DNA of 64,000 nucleotides from Nocardia sp. CNY236 (GCF_000482385.1 NZ_KI519393.1:28393-92392); one strand, 5' to 3'; positions 51,313-60,311 are shown, numbered from the stretch's first letter. Notes: generated by a model not told the origin, from the letters alone. Numbers and translations: made by a program.

Positions 51313-52643
51313 GCAAGGTTGGTCAGTACCCGGTCGAGTGCATCCACGGCTTCGTCCAGTTCGGCGCGGGTGACCGTCAATGGGGGGCGGAATCGAATGC
51401 CGCGCTCACCGGTCCCGAGGATCAGCACGTGTTCTTGTTCGTACAGCGCGGTGAGCACCGCGTCGCACAGCCGAGCCGACGACAGTGTCACCGCGCACAT
51501 CAGCCCCCGTCCGCGGGGCTCACTGACATCGGGATGCCGAGCGGTGAGTGCGACAAGACGGTCGAGAAGGTGTCCACCCAGGGGGCGGGACCGAGCGATC
51601 AGATCGTCGCGCTCGATCACCTCCAGGATGCGCCGGGTGCGCACCATGTCGGTGAGGTTGCCACCCCAGGTGGAATTCAGCCGGGAGCCGACCACGAACA
51701 CATTGTCCGGTACCTCGTCCACGCGTCCACCCGCCATGACGCCGCATACTTGGGTCCGCTTGCCGAACGCAACGACATCGGGCTCGAGCCCGAGCTGCTG
51801 GTATGCCCAGGTGGTTCCGGTCATGCCGACTCCGGTCTGCACCTCGTCCAGGATGAACAGTGCATCGTTGTCTCGGCACAACCGCTGCACGGCCTGCAGG
51901 AATTGTGGACGCAGATGACGGTCGCCGCCTTCACCCTGGATCGGCTCGGCGATGAAACATGCTATGTCGTGCGGACTTTCCGCGAATGCTCGCCGCGCCT
52001 GGGCCAGGGCGCACTCCTCCGCCTCGCGTACATCGAACGCGTCGGTGGTGTACGGGGCCTTGATCCGAGGCCAGTCGAAGGTGGGGAAGCTCGCTGTTTT
52101 CACCGGATCGGTGTTGGTCAGCGACATGGTGTAGCCGCTACGGCCGTGGAACGCGCCGGTCAGGTGCAGCACCTTGGTACCGAGTTCCGGTGCGCGGCCA
52201 TGGGATTCGTTGTGCTGGCGCTTCCAGTCGAACGCAATCTTGAGCGCGTTCTCCACCGCGAGTGCGCCGCCGTCGATGAAGAACAGGTGCGGTAGCCGTC
52301 GATCGCCGAGCACGCGGACGAACGTCTCGACGAAGCGGGCCATCTCGACGGTATAGATGTCGGAATTGCTCGGCTTGTTCAGCGCGACGGCGGCCAGCTC
52401 GGCGCGGAACTGCTGATCCTCGGCGAGGGCCGGATGGTTCATGCCCAGAGCGCTGGATGCGAAGAAGCCGAACATGTCGAGATAGTGGCTGCCGTCACGT
52501 TCGTCGACGAGACGGCAGCCACGCGACTGTCGAAGGTCGAGCACCAGATCGAAGCCGTCGGCGAGGATGCTGGCCGACAAGATCTCGTGGACCCGGGCAG
52601 CGGGGGTGACCGCCGGGCGGGTGCCTTCCAGTTCGATGGTCAC
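51267..52643 (-). CDS. lat: L-lysine 6-transaminase
   Basis: The 458-residue PLP enzyme matches the lysine 6-aminotransferase family: LRQSRGCRLVDERDGSHYLDMFGFFASSALGMNHP, SDIYTVEMARFVETFVRVLG, the cofactor aspartate in LFILDEVQTGVGMTGTTWAYQ, and the Schiff-base lysine in VVAFGKRTQVCGVMAGGRV. It moves the 6-amino group of lysine to 2-oxoglutarate, giving 2-aminoadipate semialdehyde, which cyclises to piperideine-6-carboxylate. GTG 52643. With lrpA and pcd it matches M. tuberculosis Rv3290c, Rv3291c and Rv3293. Relatives start cephamycin C synthesis, but no beta-lactam genes are near. Confidence 0.92.
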   Translation of the reverse strand: MTIELEGTRPAVTPAARVHEILSASILADGFDLVLDLRQSRGCRLVDERDGSHYLDMFGFFASSALGMNHPALAEDQQFRAELAAVALNKPSNSDIYTVEMARFVETFVRVLGDRRLPHLFFIDGGALAVENALKIAFDWKRQHNESHGRAPELGTKVLHLTGAFHGRSGYTMSLTNTDPVKTASFPTFDWPRIKAPYTTDAFDVREAEECALAQARRAFAESPHDIACFIAEPIQGEGGDRHLRPQFLQAVQRLCRDNDALFILDEVQTGVGMTGTTWAYQQLGLEPDVVAFGKRTQVCGVMAGGRVDEVPDNVFVVGSRLNSTWGGNLTDMVRTRRILEVIERDDLIARSRPLGGHLLDRLVALTARHPDVSEPRGRGLMCAVTLSSARLCDAVLTALYEQEHVLILGTGERGIRFRPPLTVTRAELDEAVDALDRVLTNLAQVTPIGRKPKPSST

Positions 52644-52707
52644 ACCCCGAGAGTACGAAAAATATCGCAAATACACTAGCCCGAGTCGGATTTATTCCAC
52701 GGTTTTG
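52644..52707 (-). promoter_or_regulatory. AT-rich lrpA-lat spacer with possible Lrp site
   Basis: This 64-base gap is much richer in A and T than its surroundings, with TACGAAAAATATCGCAAATA near its lat-proximal end. Such A/T tracts suit Lrp proteins, which bend DNA, and lrpA lies directly upstream. No clean palindrome is seen. Confidence 0.35.
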
Positions 52708-53160
52708 CTATTTGTCATAGAATGTCTGCAATATGATGGTGCTCCGCGTGCGCACGTTGGCGGTGGCTCTGATCTCTTGCAGCAACTGCTCGAGGTGCCG
52801 CGGAGAAGCCACTCGAACCAGCAACACATAGCTCTCGTCGCCGGCCACCGAGTGACACGCCTCGATTCCGGGGACATTCTGCAATACCGCGGGTGCATCA
52901 TCGGGTTGCGAGGGGTCGAGAGGAGTGATCGCGACGAATGCCGACAGCAGCTGACCGAGCGCCTCGGGATCGACATGTGCCGTGTACCCGCGGATCACAC
53001 CCCGCGCTTCCAATCGACGCACCCGCGACTGCACAGCAGATACCGAGAGGCTCGCTTTTTCGGCCAGATTCGACAAGGTGGCTCGTCCGTCGGCCATCAG
53101 TTCACGAATCAGCAGGCGATCGATGTCGTCGAGTACGGGTCTTGCCGGTGTATCCGCCAT
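52708..53160 (-). CDS. lrpA: Lrp/AsnC regulator of lysine catabolism (LrpA)
   Basis: The 150-residue protein has the N-terminal helix-turn-helix (LDDIDRLLIRELMADGRATL, SNLAEKASLSVSAVQSRVRRLE) and the RAM domain (LLSAFVAITPLDPSQ, VLLVRVASPRHLEQLLQEIR). It corresponds in place and sequence type to M. tuberculosis LrpA (Rv3291c), which controls lat and persistence-related genes. It is divergent from pcd with 112 bases between, so one operator region could serve lrpA, lat and pcd. Confidence 0.9.
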   Translation of the reverse strand: MADTPARPVLDDIDRLLIRELMADGRATLSNLAEKASLSVSAVQSRVRRLEARGVIRGYTAHVDPEALGQLLSAFVAITPLDPSQPDDAPAVLQNVPGIEACHSVAGDESYVLLVRVASPRHLEQLLQEIRATANVRTRSTIILQTFYDK

Positions 53161-53272
53161 CAGCGAAGGCTAACCCAGGCGACCCCACTCGTGCCCACAA
53201 CCCGAGTTCCCATTCTCCCGCTGCACGGGACAGGCACGCCGCGATGCGGCCGAAAGGTTGGCGGAACCAGCG

Positions 53273-54802
53273 ATGACCGAGCAATGGAGTCACGAAACCA
53301 CCAGTGAACTCGCCGCTCTCGCAATCGCGGCGCTGCGCGAGCTCGGCGCACCCCCACCACAATCAGGCGACCTGCCCGCGCGCACGCCGATCACCGGTGG
53401 GCAGCTGCTGAGCCTGCATCCCAGCACACCCGATGAGGTGGACGCCGCGATCGGACGGGCGACCACCTCCTTTCGGGCATGGCGCACTGTTCCCGCACCG
53501 GTTCGCGCCGCGGTGGTACGCCGGCTGGGGCAGCTGCTCGACACGCACAAACGCGCATTGGCCGAGCTGGTGACCGTGGAAGTCGGAAAGATCCCGGCCG
53601 AGGCCGTGGGCGAAGTGCAAGAAATGATCGACATCTGTGAGTTCGCCGTCGGCTTGTCCCGGCAGCTCTATGGATTCACGATGGCCTCGGAACGACCAGG
53701 ACACCGGTTGATGGAGACCTGGCATCCCCTCGGTGTGGTCGGCGTGGTTACCGCGTTCAACTTTCCGGTTGCGGTGTGGGCATGGAACACCGCGATCGCG
53801 CTGGTGTGCGGCGACACCGTGGTGTGGAAGCCCTCGGAGAAGACGCCCCTGACGGCGATGGCCTGCCATGCATTGCTGCGGCGCGCAGCGATCGAGGTGG
53901 GCGCGGATCCCGAAGTGCATCAGCTGGTCCAAGGCCGCAGCGAGATCGGATCTCGCCTGGTCGAGGACGAACGGGTAGGGCTGGTCAGCGCGACCGGCTC
54001 GACACGGATGGGTCGGCTCGTCGGGCCGCGAGTCGCCGAACGGTTCGGGCGGTGCCTGCTGGAGTTGGGTGGGAACAATGGCGCGATCGTCACCGCCTCC
54101 GCCGATCTGGCGCTCACGACGCGAGCCATCGTATTCGCAGCGGTCGGCACCGCCGGACAACGATGCACGACTCTCCGCCGACTCATCGCACACCGCGAGG
54201 TGGTCGATGAGGTGGTCGAGCGCCTCGAGCACGCGTATCGGCAACTCCGTGTGGGTAGCCCACTCGACCACGAGGTGCTGGTCGGTCCATTGATCGACGC
54301 GAAAGCATACGCCGAGATGCGCGCGGCCTTGGACAAAGCCGTGACCGACGGCGGTGAACTGGTCTGCGGCGGCGATCGAGTCGACGGGTTCGGCGCCGAC
54401 GCCTACTACATGCAGCCCGCTGTCGTGCGAATGCCCGCGCAGACCGCTGTGGTACGCGAAGAGACATTCGCACCGATTCTCTATGTGCTCACATACGACG
54501 ACTTCGACGCTGCGATCGCCATGCACAACGCTGTGCCACAAGGTCTTTCGTCGTCGATATTCACCACAGATCACCGCGAAGCCGAACGTTTCCTGGCCGC
54601 CGACGGGTCCGATTGCGGAATCGCCAACGTGAATATCGGCACGTCGGGCGCCGAGATCGGCGGCGCCTTCGGCGGAGAGAAACACACTGGCGGAGGACGC
54701 GAATCCGGGTCGGACTCCTGGAAGGCCTACATGCGCCGAGCCACCAATACCGTCAACTACTCCAACGACCTTCCTCTCGCCCAGGGAATCGAATTCGGCT
54801 GA
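53273..54802 (+). CDS. pcd: Piperideine-6-carboxylate / aminoadipate-semialdehyde dehydrogenase
   Basis: The 509-residue aldehyde dehydrogenase oxidises the product of Lat to 2-aminoadipate with NAD(+). It has VVTAFNFPVAVWAWN, VVWKPSEKTPLT (NAD-binding lysine), catalytic glutamate in LLELGGNNGAIV, catalytic cysteine in GTAGQRCTTLRRL, and the family's C-terminus with GEKHTGGGRESGSDSWKAYMRR. ATG 53273 is preferred to a TTG at 53258. In M. tuberculosis pcd is separated from lrpA by one gene, here it is adjacent. Confidence 0.92.
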   Translation: MTEQWSHETTSELAALAIAALRELGAPPPQSGDLPARTPITGGQLLSLHPSTPDEVDAAIGRATTSFRAWRTVPAPVRAAVVRRLGQLLDTHKRALAELVTVEVGKIPAEAVGEVQEMIDICEFAVGLSRQLYGFTMASERPGHRLMETWHPLGVVGVVTAFNFPVAVWAWNTAIALVCGDTVVWKPSEKTPLTAMACHALLRRAAIEVGADPEVHQLVQGRSEIGSRLVEDERVGLVSATGSTRMGRLVGPRVAERFGRCLLELGGNNGAIVTASADLALTTRAIVFAAVGTAGQRCTTLRRLIAHREVVDEVVERLEHAYRQLRVGSPLDHEVLVGPLIDAKAYAEMRAALDKAVTDGGELVCGGDRVDGFGADAYYMQPAVVRMPAQTAVVREETFAPILYVLTYDDFDAAIAMHNAVPQGLSSSIFTTDHREAERFLAADGSDCGIANVNIGTSGAEIGGAFGGEKHTGGGRESGSDSWKAYMRRATNTVNYSNDLPLAQGIEFG

Positions 54803-54870
54803 CTCCCCGATACACCCCACCAGCACGATTCGCCATTTCGCACCTGTGGTGTGTAAGGTTGTCCACGCAA

Positions 54871-54947
54871 CGCGGGGTGGAGCAGCTCGGTAGCTCGCTG
54901 GGCTCATAACCCAGAGGTCGCAGGTTCGAATCCTGTCCCCGCTACCA
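54871..54947 (+). tRNA. Initiator tRNA-Met (anticodon CAT), CCA encoded
   Basis: The 77-base cloverleaf folds with the anticodon loop CTCATAA in a stem CTGGG/CCCAG, giving the three consecutive G:C pairs of initiator tRNA. The first base C does not pair with T at position 72, another initiator mark. The T arm has GGTTCGAATCC and the 3' CCA is encoded. Confidence 0.97.
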
Positions 54948-54949
54948 GC

Positions 54950-54990
54950 AGCCCAGGTCGGCCGAACTCGAAGGTTCGACCTGGGCTTTT
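54950..54990 (+). terminator. Intrinsic terminator after tRNA-fMet
   Basis: AGCCCAGGT pairs with ACCTGGGCT (inner CGAAC/GTTCG adds to the stem) and is followed by TTTT. It lies 3 bases after the CCA end. Confidence 0.85.
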
Positions 54991-55100
54991 CAAATTGTCG
55001 AAACCGTGTCCGCCGTCCTCACAGCAAACATCACATTCCCAACAGCAACGGATGCTGCGCGACCGGCGGCTGCGACCGTCCACCCGACCTGCCGCGAATG

Positions 55101-55715
55101 CTATGGCGACCCCAGCGCGGTCGCCATCGACCACACAGTGGGTTCATCACCTATCGGGAGTCTGAAGGGATCGATGACATCGAATCCGAATCGCTGATAG
55201 TAGGTGATGTTTTCCTCCCTGGTACACACCAGGTAGGCGCCGATTCCGGGCGAAGATTCCACGCGGTGCTCGATCAGCGCAGCGGCGTAGCCCCCGCCCC
55301 TGTGACTGACCGGTGTGCCGATGAGGTCGAGAAACCAGTGCACCGGCTCGTCCGGGTGGTGCCGGTCCAGGGTGCGACCGACACGTATGGCGCCGACCAT
55401 GCGAGTTCCGACCGCAGGCAACAGGTCCGGCAGGGCCCGCACTGTCCGTGCAACGCTGCGCTTCCACTGACCGGGAGGATCCCAGACCGCGACGGCGCCG
55501 ATGTGTCCGCCGTGGTCGACGCCGATTTGCACTCCGGCGCCGGCACTGTGGAAGTGATGCAGCATCGCGGCGAAGTACTTGGGCAGTGCGCGGTAGCGTC
55601 CTTGCTGGTCTGGCCAGATCGCTGTCGTCACCGGGTCGTCGGCGAACGCTTCGGAGAGTACTCGGACACAACCAGGGAGGTCGGACTCGGTGGCGTCACG
55701 GATAGTGCTGGGCAC
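55101..55715 (-). CDS. GNAT-family N-acetyltransferase
   Basis: The 204-residue protein begins STIRDATESDLPGCVRVLSEAFADDPV and contains the GNAT core: HWFLDLIGTPVSHRGGGYAAALIEH (acetyl-CoA loop HRGGGYA) and YLVCTREENITYYQRFGFDVID. This group includes antibiotic- and amine-modifying enzymes of unknown substrate. GTG 55715 is set by an ideal AGGAGG seven bases upstream; longer starts lack one. It stands alone. Confidence 0.88.
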   Translation of the reverse strand: MPSTIRDATESDLPGCVRVLSEAFADDPVTTAIWPDQQGRYRALPKYFAAMLHHFHSAGAGVQIGVDHGGHIGAVAVWDPPGQWKRSVARTVRALPDLLPAVGTRMVGAIRVGRTLDRHHPDEPVHWFLDLIGTPVSHRGGGYAAALIEHRVESSPGIGAYLVCTREENITYYQRFGFDVIDPFRLPIGDEPTVWSMATALGSP

Positions 55716-56023
55716 GTGCTGACCTCCTGAGAACGGTGTCGGTTTCGCGGCCAGAACTGCTGCGGGTACTCGATTCGAAAGCTCCCGGTGTCGCATCCGG
55801 GAGCCGCGGACTGTGAGGAATGTCATCCAGACCCACTGGGGTTTACCCACATAGAACTATCAGCCCAGCTCCGCTGAGCGACGCGACGCGCCGCCACAGG
55901 GACGCGAGTCGTGCGGCTCGACGGATCGGGTGGGGGCCGCCAGTTACCAGCCAGGCCAGCGTGGCAGCTACACCGACTCGGACCCGTCCTGCGAATCGAG
56001 ACGCGGGTGCCCTATCCGCGCAT
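55716..56023. other. 308-base intergenic region upstream of the GNAT gene
   Basis: No gene seen. It should carry the GNAT promoter and the end of the leftward NarL-type operon. No clear terminator hairpin with a T run was found. Confidence 0.4.
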
Positions 56024-56677
56024 TCAGGATTTCAGCCAGGTCACCACGGCGAGTACTCGGCGGTGGTCGTCGGCGGACGGCGGCAACTGCAACTTGGCGA
56101 AGATCGAGGAGACGTGCTTCTCCACCCCGCCGGCGCTGATCGCCAAACGCTTACTGATCGCGCCGTTGGTGCGGCCCTCGGCCATCGACGCCAGTACCTG
56201 CCGCTCTCGTGGAGTCAATGTGTCCAACGGGTCGCGCCGACGACGCGCGAACAATCCCGCGACCACCTCGGGATCGAGTACGGCGCCGCCGCCGACCACC
56301 CGGTGTAGAGCGTCCGCGAACTCCTCGAGCTTGGAGATTCGGTCCTTGAGTAGATAGCCCACTCCGCCGATCCCGGCTTCGGACAACAGGTCCGCGGCAT
56401 AGGCGCGCTCGACGTACTGCGACAGCACCAACACCGCAGTGCCCGGGACGCGACGACGGGCCTGCATCGCGGCGCGCAAACCCTCATCGGTGAACGACGG
56501 CGGCATGCGCACGTCGACGATCGCCACGTCGGGCTGGTGCGCGACCACCGCGTCCACCAGAGCGTCGCCATCGCCGACGGCGTCGACCACGGTGGCGCCC
56601 GCCTCGTTCAGCAAACGAATCAAGCCCTCTCGCAACAACAGAGAATCTTCGGCCAGCACCACCCGCACGCCAGTCAT
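56024..56677 (-). CDS. NarL/LuxR-family response regulator
   Basis: The 217-residue protein has a receiver (VVLAEDSLLLREGLIRLL, phospho-acceptor in VAIVDVRMPPSF, LVLSQYVE, YLLKDRI) and a LuxR helix-turn-helix (LTPRERQVLASMAEGRTNGAISKRLA). It starts one base after the kinase stop on the same strand. It is the partner of the adjacent kinase and could act on the biosynthetic-looking genes to its right, but the gap of over 1.5 kb makes that only a guess. Confidence 0.93.
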   Translation of the reverse strand: MTGVRVVLAEDSLLLREGLIRLLNEAGATVVDAVGDGDALVDAVVAHQPDVAIVDVRMPPSFTDEGLRAAMQARRRVPGTAVLVLSQYVERAYAADLLSEAGIGGVGYLLKDRISKLEEFADALHRVVGGGAVLDPEVVAGLFARRRRDPLDTLTPRERQVLASMAEGRTNGAISKRLAISAGGVEKHVSSIFAKLQLPPSADDHRRVLAVVTWLKS

Positions 56678-56678
56678 G

Positions 56679-57932
56679 CTACTGGGCTATCGGGATCTCC
56701 CCGGTCAGCACGGTCGGCCCGCCGACCGGGCTGAACACGTCGAGCCGGCCATCCACTCCCGCAAGCCGGTCGGAGAGGCCGGACAGCCCGTGTCCGCCGA
56801 CCTGCTGTGCACCTCCGACACCGTCGTCGGTCACCCTGATCCACAGTGCGGTGTCCTCCGCTGTCACGCGCACCGTGCACTCGGCGGCGCTCGAATGCTT
56901 GGCGACATTGGTCAATGCCTCGCTGACCACGAAGTAGGCAGCAGTCTCCACCGATTCGGGCAAACGCAGTTCGTCGTCCAGTGCATATTCCAGCACCGTG
57001 GGAACCGGACACCGGGTGACCGCCGCAGCCACCGCTGCCGCGAGTCCCCGATCGACGAGAATCGGTGGCGCGATGCCGCGGGACACGGCCCGTAGTTCCG
57101 CCAGCGCCTCGTTGCTCTGCACGATCGCCTCGTCCACCAATGTCTTTGCTGCCGCAGGATTGTCGTCGAAGCGGCGACGGGCCGCCTCCAGGTCCATGGA
57201 CAATCGAACCAGACGCTGCTGTGGACCGTCGTGGATGTCCCGTTCGACACGGCGCAAGGTCTGTGCCTCGGCGTGCCTGGCCGCACCACGACTCGCGGTG
57301 AGTTGCGCGTTTCGGACTCGCAGAGCCGCCTTCTCATTGGTCAGTAGGGAGCGAGCCAGGCCGACGTGCGCGCTGACCAGCAACCGCAGCATTCGAGGGG
57401 CGGACAGGAGGAATACGACGCCGAGCACCACATTCACGACCGCGGTCCCGACATATCCCTGCCACCCGAACACGCCGGCCAACGACTCCGCATCGGGACT
57501 GTGCGGTATCAGCCACCCATACAGCGGATACAGCGACCCGAACACCGCGGCGCAGATCCAGATCACGCAGATACCCCATGTCACTATGGTCACCGGCAGC
57601 AACAGCACACCGAACAGCACGTCACGCCAGCACTGCGGGTCTTGCAAGACGACCAGGAAGCGACGCAGAATTTCATCGGAGGCATCTGCTGCCCGGTGGT
57701 AGGCGGGTGGCAATTCTCGGCCGAGAACCGCCCGTATCCTTCGCCGCTCCACGGCGGCGAATCTCTTGGCCAGCTCCAGTGTGGCAACCAGCAGTGGAAC
57801 ACCGACCCACATCATGAGCAGGGACAGACCCAGCACCACCCCGGTGAGCAGCGTGGTGTAGGTCGCCAGCCCGATCACGATGCCGGGCAGCAGATAGGCG
57901 AGGTCACGCCGAAGCTGAGCAAAATCGATCAT
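56679..57932 (-). CDS. NarL-system sensor histidine kinase (HisKA_3, putative-sensor domain)
   Basis: The 417-residue protein has an N-terminal four-helix membrane sensor domain (LLPGIVIGLATYTTLLTGVV, LPVTIVTWGICVIWICAAVF) of the type called putative sensor in actinobacteria, then HisKA_3 with the phospho-acceptor in VERDIHDGPQQRLVRLSMDL and a short ATPase (VVSEALTNVAKHSSA, VTDDGVGGA, GLSGLSDRL). ATG 57932 is chosen; the upstream frame is not protein-like. It phosphorylates the regulator encoded downstream. Confidence 0.92.
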   Translation of the reverse strand: MIDFAQLRRDLAYLLPGIVIGLATYTTLLTGVVLGLSLLMMWVGVPLLVATLELAKRFAAVERRRIRAVLGRELPPAYHRAADASDEILRRFLVVLQDPQCWRDVLFGVLLLPVTIVTWGICVIWICAAVFGSLYPLYGWLIPHSPDAESLAGVFGWQGYVGTAVVNVVLGVVFLLSAPRMLRLLVSAHVGLARSLLTNEKAALRVRNAQLTASRGAARHAEAQTLRRVERDIHDGPQQRLVRLSMDLEAARRRFDDNPAAAKTLVDEAIVQSNEALAELRAVSRGIAPPILVDRGLAAAVAAAVTRCPVPTVLEYALDDELRLPESVETAAYFVVSEALTNVAKHSSAAECTVRVTAEDTALWIRVTDDGVGGAQQVGGHGLSGLSDRLAGVDGRLDVFSPVGGPTVLTGEIPIAQ

Positions 57933-58076
57933 GGAGAACAGGATTCCGGGTGTGTGACCGCACCTCCATCCTGCAGTCTGGAATCGCCATGGTGGTGCTG
58001 GCACCAGTGTCGAACCAAGTGCACGGTGGTAGTCCAGCAGTCGATCCATCGTGGGCACGGGGCACAAGAGCCCGAC

Positions 58077-58330
58077 ATGATCGGTCCCGGGCATCGTCGA
58101 AATGCGAACCGGCGCGAATTCCTGAGCCACCTTGCTGCGACTTCCATCGCGCCCGTTGTCGCATCCGACCTTTTGGCACAAGGATTCTCGGCTCGCTTGC
58201 GCCCTTCGGCATCCGGAGTCGCACAATGGGAGGAGCGCCTGGTCAGGTAGGGCCGGGACTATATGGGTGTCGGAGCTGGCGAGATCCAACGCCGGTTGAG
58301 CGCCGACATGATCGTGTTGCAGCAGCAGCG
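58077..58330 (+). pseudogene. Remnant of a TPR-type transcriptional regulator
   Basis: Frame from 58077 reads RREFLSHLAATSIAPVVASD, then WEERLVR-stop-GRDYMGVGAGEIQRRLSAD, then MIVLQQQ. This resembles the linker and first TPR of actinobacterial helix-turn-helix regulators, whose genes commonly run through tyrosine (YGRDYM) where a TAG stop stands here at 58251-58253. After the QQQ run the frame is lost. No helix-turn-helix lies upstream. A decayed gene fragment is the best explanation; the family recognition is from memory of similar proteins. Confidence 0.45.
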
Positions 58331-58411
58331 TTGGACGCACTGCCACCAGAAAAACACTCGCCAACCCTACGAATGCTCATGGAAGAGATCGCGCAGCCCG
58401 CACAGGCTCGT

Positions 58412-60208
58412 TCAACGCACGACACCGTACGCCTGCTCCCCGCGCGGGCTCGCTGCAGCGAGCACCCCGCCAACTGAACCAGGCCCGGTCGCACATATCT
58501 TGCCCAGGGACATCGCGGGAGCAATGCGCACGTCGTGGCCACGACGGCGCAACTCGGTGACGGTGGGCTCAGGGATGCCCTCCTCGACGACCACACCCAG
58601 GGGGCGGGACCGCCGCGGAGTGAACGATGTCGGCATGTGTTCGCTGTGGAAGGTGGCGGCCTCGACGGCTTGCTGCGGGCTCATGCCGAAGTCGACGTGG
58701 TCGACGAAGAAATTCAGCGTCCACTGGTCCTGTTGATCTCCACCCGGGGTGCCGAACGCCAGGTAGGGCTTGCCGTCTTCGGTGCGGACGAGTGTCGGGC
58801 TCAGCGTGGTTCTGGGCCGTTTGTTCGGCGCGAGGGCATTGTTGTGTCCCTCGGCGAGCAGTGCCATCTGGCCGCGCGTGCCGAGCGGGAAACCCAGGCC
58901 GGGTACCACCGGCGAACTCTTCAGCCAGCCTCCACTGGGGGTGGCGACGACCATATTGCCCTCGCGGTCGGTCGCGCTGACGCACGCCGTGTCACCTGCG
59001 CTCGTGGTCAGGCGCACGATCTCCGGGAAGCCATCGCCGAGCTCGGCGAGCCGATCCGACGCCCATGGAGGAGTCGAGGACGTGGCGAGGGGTGGCACCC
59101 ACGGGGTTCGGCCATCGGGTCGGCCTGGGCGCAGAACGCCCGAGGGCGTGCTAGCGACGAGCGCGCGCCGCGCCGCGGAGTACGCGGGGTCGAGCAACGC
59201 CGCGAGCGGCACCTCCACGTGGTCGGGATCGCCGTACCATGCCTCGCGGTCGGCGAAGGCCAGCTTCGCGCATTCCACCACCGTGTGAATATGATCCGCG
59301 CTACCGAAACCGGCCGCTCGAAGATCGAACCCCTCCAACAGCGCCAATTGCTGGAGAAAGACCGGGCCCTGGGACCAGGGGCCCGGCTTGTGCACGAGGT
59401 AGCCACGGTAGTCCAGACTCACGGGGTCCTCGACGGTCGGACGCCACGCCGCCAGGTCCGCGCCGGTCAAGAAACCAGCGTTGCGCATGCCTGTGGAGTC
59501 GATCGGTGTCGCCGTCGCCATGAACGTGTCGATGGCCTCCGCGACAAACCCGGTGTAGAACACGTCCAGGGCTGCCTCGGCTTGGCCCTCACGGTTCGAA
59601 GTCCGCGCACAGGCCTGTTCGAGAATGCGCCGATAGGTCTGCGCCAAGACCTGGTTGCGCACGCGCGCACCTGGTCTCGGCGCGCGCCCACCATCGAGAT
59701 AGGTAGCTCCCGACTCCGTCCACTCCTCGCGGAACAACGACGCCAAAGCATGGATCATGATCGCTGCCTGCGGCAGCAAAGGATAGCCGTTTTCGGCGTA
59801 CCCGATGGCAGGAGCCAAGATGTCCGCGATCGGCAGTCTGCCGTACTGCTGCATCAGGCGCATCCATGCGCCGAATGCGCCTGGTACACAGGCAGACAAC
59901 AGGCCCGAACCGGGGACCTCGGCAAGCCCGCGCTCCCGGAATGCCGACACTGTCGCGGCGGAGGGCATCGGCCCCTGCCCGCAGATGACTTTCACCTCCT
60001 CGGTGGCTGCGTCGTACACGACGATCGGCACCTCGCCTCCAGGGCCGTTCTGGTGAGGTTCGACCACCTGGATAACGAAGGCAGCCGTCGCCGCCGCATC
60101 GAACGCAGTGCCGCCCCGCTCGAACGCCGCCGCACCCGCGGCGGAGGCCAGCCAGTGGGTCGACGAGACGGCGCCGTAGCTGCCGTGTAGTTCCGGGCGG
60201 AAACGCAT
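58412..60208 (-). CDS. ggt: Gamma-glutamyltransferase homologue, leaderless
   Basis: The 598-residue protein has the Ntn-hydrolase GGT layout: GGTAFDAAATAAFVIQVVEPHQNGPGGE near 35-58, ACVPGAFGAWMRLM, and the small-subunit start SAGDTACVSATDREGNMVVATPS with the nucleophile and autoprocessing threonine at about 407, then GNKRPRT-like NKRPRTTLSPTLV and GTPGGDQQDQ. No signal peptide or lipobox is present, unlike scavenging GGT of the periplasm, so it should act in the cytoplasm. Some such enzymes (for example LmbA-like) act in natural-product pathways. ATG 60208 has GGAGGA upstream. It is 103 bases after the luxS-like gene. Confidence 0.9.
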   Translation of the reverse strand: MRFRPELHGSYGAVSSTHWLASAAGAAAFERGGTAFDAAATAAFVIQVVEPHQNGPGGEVPIVVYDAATEEVKVICGQGPMPSAATVSAFRERGLAEVPGSGLLSACVPGAFGAWMRLMQQYGRLPIADILAPAIGYAENGYPLLPQAAIMIHALASLFREEWTESGATYLDGGRAPRPGARVRNQVLAQTYRRILEQACARTSNREGQAEAALDVFYTGFVAEAIDTFMATATPIDSTGMRNAGFLTGADLAAWRPTVEDPVSLDYRGYLVHKPGPWSQGPVFLQQLALLEGFDLRAAGFGSADHIHTVVECAKLAFADREAWYGDPDHVEVPLAALLDPAYSAARRALVASTPSGVLRPGRPDGRTPWVPPLATSSTPPWASDRLAELGDGFPEIVRLTTSAGDTACVSATDREGNMVVATPSGGWLKSSPVVPGLGFPLGTRGQMALLAEGHNNALAPNKRPRTTLSPTLVRTEDGKPYLAFGTPGGDQQDQWTLNFFVDHVDFGMSPQQAVEAATFHSEHMPTSFTPRRSRPLGVVVEEGIPEPTVTELRRRGHDVRIAPAMSLGKICATGPGSVGGVLAAASPRGEQAYGVVR

Positions 60209-60311
60209 CGCAAGTCCTCCACACGATCCTATGTGGACCCAGGCGATATCGGCACCTCACTCGCAATGATTCGGCCACCGTTCGTGCTGCACGAACCGAA
60301 CAGCACCGGTG

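Noticed and set aside
53363..54907. 514-residue leftward frame antisense to pcd
   Set aside because: Shadow of a GC-rich gene; pcd has complete aldehyde dehydrogenase motifs.
58250..58596. Leftward 117-residue frame between the kinase and ggt
   Set aside because: Overlaps the ggt 3' end and has no conserved features; the rightward regulator remnant explains the region better.
58535..60190. 551-residue rightward frame antisense to ggt
   Set aside because: Arginine/glycine-rich mirror; GGT motifs are on the other strand.
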